This document shows positions 1 through 9,900 of a stretch of 64,000 nt of DNA, in pieces. The notes under the pieces are model-generated. The model saw only the letters and a program-made list of their open reading frames with translations. It searched no databases and was not told the DNA's origin. The stretch is from Sinohyriopsis cumingii (taxonomy: Eukaryota; Mollusca; Bivalvia; Unionida; Unionidae): positions 20,019,936 to 20,083,935 of the forward strand of contig CM068828.1 of NCBI GenBank assembly GCA_028554795.2, read 5' to 3'. How positions within the stretch are numbered: position 1 is the stretch's first letter; every line of letters starts with the position of its first letter. Both the position numbers and the translations under genes were made by a program.

Positions 1-205
1 GGCTTGATGAATACATTTCACTACAATACAACACTATAACTAACCTGGCTAAGGTGAGGGGACATCTAAAAATGCATAGTCAGTCAATGTACCTCTAACA
101 AAATCACAGGGCAAAGTCGTTTTTGCTTTCCTAACAGAAGAAGTTTACATTTTTTCTGGTGACTAAGGCACCCACTTTGCCTGGTAGCATGACCCCTATA
201 TATAG
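1..205. repeat. Dispersed repeat, copy 1
   Basis: This stretch matches 8335-8505 in the same orientation. Shared blocks include 'ctaacctggc', 'aggtgaggg', 'atcacagggcaaagt', 'ctaacagaagaag' and 'tggtagcatgacccct'. No coding potential is visible. It is probably a fragment of an unidentified interspersed element, and its left end is cut by the window edge. Confidence 0.6.
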
Positions 206-332
206 CTACACTGAATTACTACATATTACAGGTAGGTTTGCTAATGTACAATTTGATTGAGTCTATTTCAGTTCTATCAATTCAAACTAAAGTTGCCTTT
301 ATTGATACTGCAATATAGTATGTATGTATGTA

Positions 333-478
<146 letters not shown>

Positions 479-596
479 TGCTTTATCACAGATGTAAATA
501 GGTATCACTCATTCCGCCACTGGCATCATAGGTCACTGTGGTGGTGATGGTGGTGGCAACAGTGATTAAGGTTTTTGTTACATTGTTGCTGTATGG

Positions 597-1111
597 CAGG
601 GGTGGGCAATAATTTGTGCAGGGGGACAACATCATGAAATTGGTAAAGCATCATATGCTGAACATTTCTACGATGAAATTACCTCTACTGTATAAAGATC
701 CATTAAGGTCTTTTCACAACAAAGTAAGTACACCTGATAACAATTTGCTGGATAAAGACCCATTAAGGTCTTTCCACAACAAAGTAAATACACCTGGTAA
801 CAATTTGATGTACAAAGACCCATTAAGTTCTTTCCACAACAAAGTAAGTACACCTGATAACAATTTGCTGGATAAAGACCCATTAAGATCTTTCCACAAC
901 AAAGTAAGTACACCTGATAACAATTTGCTGGATAAAGACCCATTCAGTTCTTTCCACAACAAAGTAAGTACACCTAATAATAATTTGCTGAATATACATT
1001 TATCCAAAGGTTATCTTAGTAGGCCATTCATATTGTTAACCATTTTGTTGGCCAGACAGAAAAGTTAGACAGACAAGATCTGGCACACGGACCATATTTT
1101 GCCCACCCCTG
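597..1111. mobile_element. hAT-type MITE with internal minisatellite
   Basis: The ends form a terminal inverted repeat starting CAGGGGTGGGCAA, with the other end TTGCCCACCCCTG. They are flanked by 8-bp direct repeats CTGTATGG (589-596) and CTGAATGG (1112-1119), a 7 of 8 match. An 8-bp target duplication and CAGGGGTGG-like ends are typical of hAT transposons. The 515-bp element has no transposase. Its interior is mostly a 60-bp tandem repeat. Confidence 0.85.
690..990. repeat. 60-bp minisatellite inside the MITE, 5 copies
   Basis: The unit repeats at exactly 60-bp spacing; 'cattaaggtc' or close variants occur at 701, 761, 821, 881 and 941. Each unit contains an imperfect palindrome, AAAGACC...GGTCTTT, able to form a short hairpin. 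Because 60 is a multiple of three, several frames stay open on both strands. These frames look like by-products of the repeat, not genes. Confidence 0.9.
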
Positions 1112-1689
1112 CTGAATGGTCATATATCCAAAGCCATGAGTGGAACAGTGATTGTACTTAGACTGTAGATTCAGGAAGCTTTGCCCTTTTAGATCCACAC
1201 ACCCCTATCTCTTTTCCCATTTTCATATAAGGTCATCTGAAAGTCATGGCATATTTTTTTTCTCTGTGTGGTAGCAGTTCCCAAGATATGAGAGGGATAG
1301 ATGTCAGAGTTTGACTGTTGAATCAGTAAGCAGTGCCCTTTCAAACTTATGTACCCCTATCCACCTCTAACTCTCAGACAAGGCCAAGGTAATTTTAAAA
1401 TCTTTGCTAAATCTTAGTAAAATTCATTTACATGGTAGGGATAGCTTTCATAATTGGACTGTAGAATTAGCCCTGCTTTAATATATACACAAATCCCCTA
1501 CCTTAGGTCAAAGTCATCTGAAAATGAAATCATATCCGAGTCAGGCAGAGAAGAAGGCAAGACATAATTGCTTGGAATTTCTTGGTACTGATTTAGGCCA
1601 TACAGTGAAAATATCCCTCACATACAATTATAGTTAGAAAAGCAGCCAGCTGGTTTTGAACACTAGATGATATTTAAATGAAAAGACTT

Positions 1690-1785
1690 CTCTTTTAGTT
1701 ACATGACAAGAGTCTTTCATGTGACTTACTTGATAAGACTCTTTCATGTGACTTACTTGATAAGACTCTATCATGTGACATGTAG
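1690..1785. repeat. About 31-bp tandem repeat
   Basis: Three near-identical units contain 'aagactctttcatgtgac' followed by 'ttacttgat'. The flanking stretch 1112-1690 shows no gene or recognisable element. Confidence 0.7.
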
Positions 1786-1799
1786 CATGATGTCCCACC

Positions 1800-1980
1800 C
1801 AGTCACATTATCCTGACACCAGGCCGACCAGTCCTAACACTAACCTCTTAATGCTGAGCGCCAAGCAAGGCAGCTGTCAGTACCATTTTCTGTAAGTCTT
1901 TGGTATGACTCAGCCGGGGATCAAACCCATAACCTCCCGCATCCGAGGCGGACCTTCTAACCACTAGGCGGCCGGAGCGG
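1800..1980 (-). mobile_element. tRNA-derived SINE
   Basis: On the minus strand, the sequence read from 1980 leftward begins as a tRNA-like head. It has an A-box-like TAGTGGTTAGAAGG and a B-box-like GGGTTTGATCCCC at tRNA-like spacing, so it carries an internal RNA polymerase III promoter. The non-tRNA body continues to about 1800. I did not find a clear target duplication. It is a different family from the three SINE copies further right. It resembles SINEs widespread in molluscs, but the family name is not established here. Confidence 0.7.
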
Positions 1981-1982
1981 TC

Positions 1983-2046
1983 TATTACACAGGAAGAATA
2001 TAATTTTTATTACACAGGAAGAATATCATTTTTATTACACAGGAAA
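1983..2046. repeat. 25-bp tandem repeat, about 2.5 copies
   Basis: Units of 'attacacaggaagaatat' plus a short T-rich tail repeat directly next to the 5' end of the SINE. Confidence 0.75.
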
Positions 2047-2337
2047 AGTTATCACTTATATACACTGCTGTTTTTGAATCATAAAATAACTTTAATTTTT
2101 CAAATAAAAAATGCACCAAAAAGCATATGATAACTAAAATTTTGGGTGCATAAGAAAGTGACATGCTCCACTTCACAAACGAAAGCTAACATTAATTTAC
2201 AAATTTATTTACTAATCATTTAGTCTACTGCGATCAGTTAAATGCCAAGCCTTATCCAAAATATTATGCATATGAAGGGCAGAGATTGTTCCTTGTCAAC
2301 ATTTTTCCATTCTCTTTCTCTTTTCAAATATGATGGT

Positions 2338-2515
2338 TATCTTTTTCTTTATGGGTATGCTTTGGGTTATCATTTTCTTCATGGCATTGTTTTGGGCCAT
2401 CATTTTCTGTATGGGTATATTTTGGGCTATCATTTTCTATATGGGTATGTTTTGGGCTATCATTTTCTATATGGGTATGTTTTGAGCTATCATTTCTATA
2501 TGGGTATGTTTTTTG
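2338..2515. repeat. 30-bp minisatellite beside GTF2F2 exon 2
   Basis: About six units of the type 'tatcattttctatatgggt' plus 'atgttttggg' end roughly 30 bp from the exon 2 donor, so the array lies at the very start of GTF2F2 intron 2. The open frame across it has no recognisable domain. Confidence 0.85.
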
Positions 2516-2544
2516 GACCACAAGGTCAGACAGCAATTACTAAC

Positions 2545-2618
2545 TCTGTTCTTGCAATTCTGAGTTTGCCAACATCTCCTGGAGACTTCTGCCACTGCTG
2601 AGACAAGTACTTGGGAAC
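2545..2618 (-). CDS. GTF2F2 coding exon 2
   Basis: The acceptor reads CCACAG before GTT and the donor is GA followed by GTTAGT. The exon is 74 nt and encodes VPKYLSQQW, then a short Gln/Lys/Pro/Gly-rich linker and GKLRIART. It ends with two bases of a split codon. The match to RAP30 across the VPKYLSQQW block is the strongest evidence for the gene. Confidence 0.93.
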
Positions 2619-3869
2619 CTGTGGATGAAAGATTACATGACAAAATATAAAATAAGATAATAAAAGTAAACTGATATTTTTTATCATAATGAAATAATTA
2701 CCATAAAATAATTTTTACAAATCTCCAATTAACAGCACTGAATCATGATTGATCTGTCAGGGGAAAACGTTAATGTACCTTTGTCCCCCTAAATTAATGA
2801 TGATATGGGGATTTGCTAGGTTCTGAGGGATGCTAGTAGATTTGGGTGGGTTAATGTATTCCACAATACGGAAATAAATAAATGAAACAAAACTACAGAC
2901 ATAAAATTTCATGACATTCATGAGCATACTGAACACTTAATTTTTGAGAAATCTTGATCTGAAACTTAGAACACTAATGGTTATTTGTTTCTAAGATACA
3001 TCCTCACCATAATTACTGTATTTCACACAAACTCCTTGATAAGTGTTAGACTTGTAATCAAATGGTCCAGGGTTCAATACACACCCAGGCCACTTTTAGA
3101 ACTTTTTTTATTAATTGTCAAACCACTAATACCTCAATAAGAACAGCCACTCAGTGGTAGCAATAGGCTTCACCAATGTCACAAATTTCAATTCTTTACT
3201 TATTGGTGACAAAATATACACTCTGGTGATTTTTGGGGGTGACAAAAGTTTTTGGCTATTTAAATTTGTATATTCAATCTTGGGTTGGAGTGGAGAAATT
3301 CAAAGGCACCATGAAGGGAAGCCATAAACTTGGGTATAAAATGTACTGGAATCTATCTATTGTTACATAAACAAATCCTTTGTTCATGCTGACAAACAAA
3401 TCTAAACATAGCACTTTTACATAATAACCCACTTATACAGACACCTGGCCTGGGTCCTACTGTATGCTGTGATGCACTCAAACAGTCATCCTACCGGATT
3501 AGCTATAAAAGATCAAGATCCAAAGGCAGGAACAGGAATGGCTACAATCGACCAAAAGATAATAAAAAATTTGTTTTGTTTTGTTTTTTTATAAACAGTG
3601 TACACAAAAAATAGTTTTGCTGAAACTTCAAAGAAAACTGACTGATCTCAACTAGCAGAAATGTCCAAAAAAAGGGCAAAGAAAAGCAGAGATCTCACAG
3701 CAGTTCTCAGGTCAGATGTCAGCATAAGTGGATTATGATATAACAGTGCACTCTTAAGATGATTTGTCAATATGAATAAAGAATTTATCTACCACAGGTC
3801 AAGCTAAACTTGAAATTTAGGGACAAGTGACTTTTGCTTTTGGTCAGAACAGGGAGAAGTGAGAACAAA

Positions 3870-3948
<79 letters not shown>

Positions 3949-6900
3949 TTATATATATCATAGATCTTGGAAACGCTTAATTACGCATATTTGGATGCCA
4001 ATTTTTTTATCTGGGATGCAGAAAATCACTGAGGCGAGAGTCCTCCGTATGCATGTAATAGGTGTGCGGCGAAATTCAAAGACTTGCCAGTCCTGCTTCA
4101 GGAACCTGCTTTGTGGGAAAATGTGTTCATCAATTAGCTGTGCTGATATTTACAACAACAAAATTCAGTGACTGAACGACTCCTTGATACATACATGTTG
4201 CCATTTTATAAGAATACATAAAACAGAACATGATGCAATAGCTGGGCGGCAAGTTCAAAGGCAATGACTGTCGGCCGTGTGGGAAAATGTAGATATTTAG
4301 TGATTGAATTCAGAGGCAGAAAGACCCAGAGATGTAAATGTGGCCATTTATAAAAGTACATCAAATAAACAACTTTAGCTTTCATTACTGTGTTCATTTC
4401 CGAATGTAGCAGAATAAGCAGTGCACGTGACCTCAGAATGGTATGGTAGCAACTATCAATTTCCTGCATGCTATCCTTTGATGATAAACCATACAAACTT
4501 GTGTTTTAAGATCAGAGTCGGTGATCTGGATATATATTAACTGCCTCTTATACACTATTTCGTCATAAAATTAGTTTGAAACTGTAAGTGAACCAGTAAG
4601 CCTAAAGGGAAATAATGCTGGACTTCGCCTAGTCTGGGATGTACCAGTTTATTAGACTATCTGTTTTCTTAAATCATCGGGCAAATATATTCCGAAAAAA
4701 TATACAAATCATTGAAACCAAAGCCTAGGTATTATTTTATTAAAGATTTAACTTTAAAATGCAAATTATGTAGGTCAGAAATGTATGGGACAATGCTTTG
4801 TTGTGGAATTCGCGAGATGTGCTTTAAGGTCTAAGCTGTTTTCTGACTTTACACATATTTGCAAAAATACAGGAAAAAAACAGCAAATCAGATACTATTT
4901 ATTTGCCTAAAATCACTACAAGTACAGATACAAATAAATAAACCATAAATTTACGATCCTGTCAATGGACTGTTGTAATGAAGCTATATTATAGTGAGTG
5001 ATTACATTACGAAAACCTCTCCATCTAAAAATAGATGCACTCATGTCTGTGTTGATTCTGTAGGAAAGAAGGGACTGCAACTTTTGATGATGGGACTCCT
5101 ATTTTTACCAAAATGGGAGTCCTAGACTCCTAGTTTTAAAATCCTAGCAAGACCTCTGTATATATATGTGTATGCATTGTTTTCATTCTCTTATTTGAAT
5201 TATGCTCTCCATTTCCCAGTATGCATATCTGCATTTAACAATGGATTTTAGCAATACTTTATTTTGAAGTAGAAAATTTTCATAGTTCTATCTATATTAT
5301 AAACACATTTGGTATTCATATGCAATGTATTTTGGCATATAATGCATTCTCAAAAACAGAACAGAAGCTTGTAATAAATTTTAACCGCATAACTAGATTA
5401 CAGTATTGTAATTGCAAATGCAATGCAAATGCTTAATCAACTACCTTTAATCAAGAAGTTTTCTTCTTACTTTATGAAAGTTCACTACAATAATAATAAT
5501 AATAATAATAATGCCTTATTTATAGAGAGTGACTCATTAGTCAAAGACTATTCTCCCTTGAGTCCCTCTTAAGGAGAGTAGTACAATACATATTACATGA
5601 AGATAGCAATAATTACTGTTTATTTTAACATGTTTAGTATTAAAATACTAAATTCCATCATCTATTAGAAACACATACAGGCTCATGATATCTCTTCTTA
5701 AATACTCTAATATTTTCAGCAGATTTTACATGTAGTGGAAGCTTGTTTCCAAGAACTGTACCAGAGTATTGGAAGCTCTTTTCAAATTGCTCTGTTCTTG
5801 GTTTTGGTGCTAGAAAGTTTTCATGTGATATTGATCTCAACTGGTACTGTGTTGAAAAAGGCCTGAATAAGTCCTGAAGATACTCTGATGCAGTTCCATG
5901 TAAACATTTATATAAAAGAACTGCCTTGTGAAGATCTATCATTTCATATACAAGTATTGTGAACCATTTTAGTTCTGTAAACAACAGTTCTTTTGAGGGA
6001 TGATCAATAGATGCCTCTAAAATTATGCATGCTGCTCGTTTTTGAAGTTTATAAATCCTGTCAAGCTGAGATTTAGCACAGTTTCCCCAAACATTTAAAC
6101 AATAATCCATTGTTGGAAGAATATATGACTTGTAGTATAGATTGCGAATTTCCATAGGTAAATATTTATTGATTCTGCTGAGTAGGGCAATTTTGGATGA
6201 CAGTGTTTTACTACGCTTATCAATATGGTCATTCCATAATAAATTATTATCTATGGACACACCTGCAAGCTTTTCATGTTTGACATTTTGTAACAGATGA
6301 TTATTTACTGCAAGAGATAGTTCTGGGTTCCCTAACTTGTGTAGCTTTTGTGATGTTGCCAAAATCATACATTTTGTTTTAACTTCATTAATTAACATCC
6401 TATTTTGATGTGCCCAGTTTTGGACTCTAATAAAGTCAGAGTTTAATCTCATTTGGATAACTTCAGTATCAGAACTAGATGTATACAAGGTTGCATCATC
6501 TGCAAACAAGTCTGTAATTGTGGATTCATTATTTAATGGTAGATCACTGATATTGATAAGGAAGAGGAGAGGGTCTAAAACTGAGCCTTGAGGGACCCTT
6601 GAATGAATAGTGTGAGTTTGAGAGCTAATATTGCCAATGCTTGCTTGTTGAGACATTTGGTTTAGGTATGATCTAAACCAGTTTAAAGAACGATTGTCGA
6701 ACCTGTAATAGTTAAACTTTTGCAGCAAAATTTCATGATCAACAAGATCAAAGGCTTTTTTGAAGTCAAGAAAAACAATCCCAGTCATATGTCCATTATC
6801 CATTTCCTTCAGCCAAAGATCAATTAATCTGGTTATGTTCTGTTTGCCATGAGTGGTACTTTCTAAATCCTGATTGCACTTTATGAAATAGAGAGTATGT

Positions 6901-9435
6901 TTCAAAAAATGTATAGACCTGAATGGCTACATGCTTTTCAAATAATTTTGACAATACAGTAGAATTGTTATTGGTCTGTAATTCTCTGGATCCTCCTTTT
7001 CTCCTTTCTTAAAGTTAGGTGTAACCTTTGCATTTCAGTGTTTCTGGAAAATTACCACTCACTATACTTAAGCTTATGATATGCATTAATGACTTTGTTA
7101 TTACTGGTGCAGCAATTTTAAGAATTCGTGGACCAATACCATCCAATCCTGAGGATTTATTAATATTCACCTTAATTATCATATCAAAAACATCAACTTC
7201 ACTAACATTAGCTATTGAAAAATAATTATCATCAGGAATTTTAGCTCTTATAAATGATAGAAGAGCATCAAGTTCATCTGGGATGTTAGTCTGGTTCTGA
7301 ATACTGTTACTGGAGATGCTTATGATGACATTGTTGAACATTTCCAAAATGTCTTATACAGATGTTGCTGTATCATCATCTTGCTTAAGTCTAGGGGGAA
7401 GACAACTGTTCTTGGGTGGGTTCAGCTCCTTTAGATGGCAGTTTAAAGATTTCTTAATTTGTTTGAAACTAGCCTGGACCATTACATGAGAGCAAATAAA
7501 CACGTATTTCTGATCATACTGTTAAATCCCATTTTTTTTGTTGATGATAAAACTTTGCTGTAACTGTTCATACACAACACAATGAAGAATTAAAGTCAGT
7601 ATATGAATAAACTAAACCCTTTCTTTCAAACAAATCAACACAGCCAGCATGCAAGTACATATGTTTTTAGAAGGAGAGTTTTTCTTAATGAACCACTCAC
7701 TTTATAGCTTTGTTACAAAAATCAATTAGTAGGATTGCAAATAAAAGTTTCTTTTTATTTTTCTTCATACATGTACTTAGTGCAACATTAGGCATTAGTT
7801 AAATGTAATTTACTTTGCTGTTGTTGTTTTTTTCTCTTCGTATTTTCACAAAAAGGAGTGACTTCAGAATACAACACTGACCTTACAGTGTCTCTCGAAT
7901 TCCACAACATAGCATTGTCCCAAATGTTTCTGACCTATATAATAGCATTTTAAAGCTAAATTTTCAATAATGTAATATTCAGATTCTGCTTTAATATGAA
8001 TTATATATTTTCCTGAATATATTTGCCAAATGGTTTACAAAAAAGAGACAGTCTAATAAAGAAGTACTTCCCTGACACAGTGATGCCTGCCATTATTTCC
8101 CCATGACAGGTTCACTTATGTGGCATATAAAATATTTATTTCATAAAAAACAAATTGCTATTTGAATAAGTTTAAGTTTTAAAACACAAGTTTGTATGTT
8201 TTTATCATCAAAGGATAAATTGGGCAGTAATTGTTGCTAACTTAGGAAAGGGTTAATGGCCAATCAGCTATTAAAACACATGCCAGAGAATGTGCAAGAG
8301 TTAGTTGGCACGACTGATATCAATACCAACTATCTGATGGCTTGAAGCCTACATTTCACCTTGAGCTATAACACTGGAACTAACCTGGCAAGGTGAGGGA
8401 GCATCTAAAAAAGGGTGGTCATTCAATGTTCCTTGAAAAAATCACAGGGCAAAGTATTTTTCTATTTTCTAACAGAAGAAGGCAAAGTGTAAACTGGTAG
8501 CATGACCCCTGTGTTAACTGTAAAAACTATACAGTTTTAACATTTCTTATGTTTTTTTATCAGTGGCCTAGCTATTGATGCAGAAAGACAAATGCATGCA
8601 AGGTAGAACTAAATAAAAGATTTTACGGATTTGGTCTGTTTTCCCATCCGCGTCCATAGACACATATATATATGCATATAGACACATATACAGACATATA
8701 TAGACACATATATAGATGCACATACAGACACATATACAGACACATACATAGACATAAATTTACATAATGATCTGAATTAAATGCCCTCTTTTATGTTTTT
8801 TCTCAATAAAAAAAATATTCAATAAAAACGCATTTTATATTCTGAATTAATATTTTCCCTTTAATGTCCATTTACAAAACCTCCTTTAAAGAAATTCCTG
8901 AAAACAGTTCAAAAAATGGGTATATTTCGCGGATCGGGTACATGGCAGCCATGCAAATAGCTTTAAGTAAATTATATGGCATGCTGCTGTGAAAGGTACA
9001 CTATGGTTGTGTGAATAGTTTTTTGCAGCTAGGATGCATGGCAGCTGAACAAATAGTCTTTCACAGCTAAGGTGCATGGCGATCGTGCCAACAGCCTTGG
9101 TCATTTAGGATATCAAATGTGTTTTTGGTTTGCATATACAAAAATATTTTTATTTTTAACAATGAATAATCTGAGAAATTTAGAATTTCAAATTAAGGAC
9201 ACGTCAAGGAATAAGAAGTATGCTTTTCACTGTGTTGCGAATTACACGAACAATTGTGGATATTTTTGTGCATTAATGACAACCATGTTTGTAAGCCTTA
9301 TCTGACCTCGAAAATACATTATTCACAAAAACCACTGCAATCATTTACCTTTACTAACCAAACCCCACGTCCAGATAGAGTAAGATCTAGTTCTTTCGCT
9401 TCATGTAACTTCTCTGCGGTTGGAGAAGCCGACAT
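2545..9435 (-). CDS. GTF2F2, TFIIF beta subunit (RAP30), 5' part
   Basis: The general transcription factor IIF beta subunit partners with TFIIF alpha and RNA polymerase II in the nucleus and helps deliver the polymerase to the preinitiation complex. Two coding exons are visible on the minus strand: 9435-9349 (residues 1-29) and 2618-2545 (residues 30-53 plus two bases). They join in phase 0 and read ELDLT, GVWLVK, VPKYLSQQW, GKLRIA, which is the hallmark N-terminus of RAP30, part of its heterodimerisation domain. Donors and the acceptor fit the GT/AG rule. The N-terminal extension before ELDLT is slightly longer than in the human protein. Exon 3 and the winged-helix C-terminus were not found and presumably lie left of position 1. 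The start is the only ATG upstream of the conserved block. RFC4 lies head to head. Confidence 0.93.
2619..3872. other. GTF2F2 intron 1, distal part
   Basis: Apart from AT-rich sequence and short homopolymers, I see no gene, RNA or complete mobile element in this part of the intron. Confidence 0.5.
3873..3944. repeat. (TA)n microsatellite
   Basis: About 70 bp of TA dinucleotide lies inside GTF2F2 intron 1. Confidence 0.95.
4060..4345. repeat. Imperfect tandem duplication
   Basis: A block starting near 4064 ('gcggcgaaattcaaag', 'gtgggaaaatgt', 'gccattttataag') recurs from about 4246 ('gcggcaagttcaaag', 'gtgggaaaatgt', 'gccatttataaa'). The copies are well diverged. Confidence 0.55.
4430..4840 (+). 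repeat. Inverted repeat, left arm
   Basis: This arm matches the reverse complement of 7885-8245. Shared blocks include 'atcctttgatgataaa', 'catacaaacttgtgtttta', 'agtgaacc', 'tttattagact', 'gcaaatatatt' and 'gggacaatgct'. The arms are about 3 kb apart and enclose the LINE relic. They may be a fold-back element or two inverted copies of a dispersed repeat. Confidence 0.75.
5489..7480 (-). mobile_element. CR1/Jockey-group non-LTR retrotransposon, 5'-truncated
   Basis: The element reads leftward and ends with an (ATT)n tail at 5489-5513, the 3' end form of many CR1/L2-type LINEs. It contains most of a reverse transcriptase broken by frame changes. Its 5' end is cut within the region linking endonuclease and reverse transcriptase. 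It lies antisense to RFC4 and in the same sense as GTF2F2, within GTF2F2 intron 1. Confidence 0.85.
5658..7347 (-). pseudogene. LINE reverse transcriptase relic
   Basis: Two frames cover the polymerase. The upstream piece (7347-7015) carries the early fingers motif SSGLDGIGPRILK. The downstream piece (6905-5658, about 415 codons) carries FLDFKKAFDLVDHEILL, the RVPQGSVLDPLLF motif, and the catalytic box as FADD in place of the usual YADD, followed by the thumb region. Between the pieces, translation gives a frame-disrupted NYRPI motif, so the gene is interrupted by at least one frameshift and stop. It would have synthesised cDNA by target-primed reverse transcription. No intact endonuclease is present. 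Confidence 0.88.
7885..8245 (-). repeat. Inverted repeat, right arm
   Basis: This is the reverse-complement partner of 4430-4840. It lies just outside the LINE relic, on its 5' side. Confidence 0.75.
8335..8505. repeat. Dispersed repeat, copy 2
   Basis: Direct-orientation partner of 1-205, sharing several blocks of 10 to 16 identical bases. No coding capacity is seen. Confidence 0.6.
8655..8755. repeat. Low-complexity 'agacacatata' tract
   Basis: Irregular repeats of 'gacacatata' and 'cagacata' form about 100 bp of simple sequence in GTF2F2 intron 1, close to the gene's first exon. Confidence 0.75.
9349..9435 (-). CDS. GTF2F2 coding exon 1
   Basis: The exon is 87 nt, 29 codons. The ATG at 9435-9433 opens a short Ala/Glu/Lys-rich leader followed by KELDLT and GVWLVK. 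The donor is AAG followed by GTAAAT. The phase-0 end joins exon 2 exactly at the conserved WLVK/VPKY junction. Confidence 0.93.
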
Positions 9436-9900
9436 TGCAGAGTAATATGGATTATCCTACTTGATATATATTGAATCGTTGTGGAAGTTAGTTTCACACT
9501 ACCAAAACAAACTCAACTCTTTGACTCTGAAGGTAAAAAGGCTATAGCATGAAATTAATAAAACGCTTTTTACCATCACTACGATTTTAAAAGCGCCCAT
9601 GTTTTCGCACTCCCTTTGCGGTGGCGGGAAGAACTTACTGATGTGATTCGCCAACCTCAACGCAAAGTATTTGTGCATATAGATCTTTTACAAAAAGCGA
9701 AACGGTTCTCTTGTCTTCTTTCAGCACTAATCTTATACAGTAGTCTTCCTTTATTAAGATTATCTGTCAGTTGATATGGGTGGGTATGGGACGGGTGTCA
9801 AAAACGAGTTTACTGTTATTGAACCACAAACAGTCGACACTGTTTACGCGAACTTGCATTGTAGGATGATTTATTATGAGCCCCAGTGCTCTTCGGGGGA
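9436..9900. promoter_or_regulatory. Putative shared GTF2F2/RFC4 promoter region
   Basis: This segment lies directly upstream of the GTF2F2 start and is the best candidate for the divergent RFC4 start, because RFC4's ATG follows a spliced leader. It is less AT-rich than its surroundings and has scattered CpGs. No TATA box was assigned. The two genes' start codons are 2.8 kb apart. Confidence 0.45.
9623..9630. promoter_or_regulatory. E2F-like motif GGCGGGAA
   Basis: The motif matches the core of the E2F site (TTTCCCGCC on the other strand). E2F sites are known in promoters of S-phase genes, including clamp-loader subunits, so the position fits RFC4 regulation. A match of this length can occur by chance. 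Confidence 0.35.

Noticed and set aside
616-1068. 150-codon repetitive ORF
   Set aside because: It is produced by a 60-bp repeat, whose length is a multiple of three, inside a MITE; similar frames exist on the other strand.
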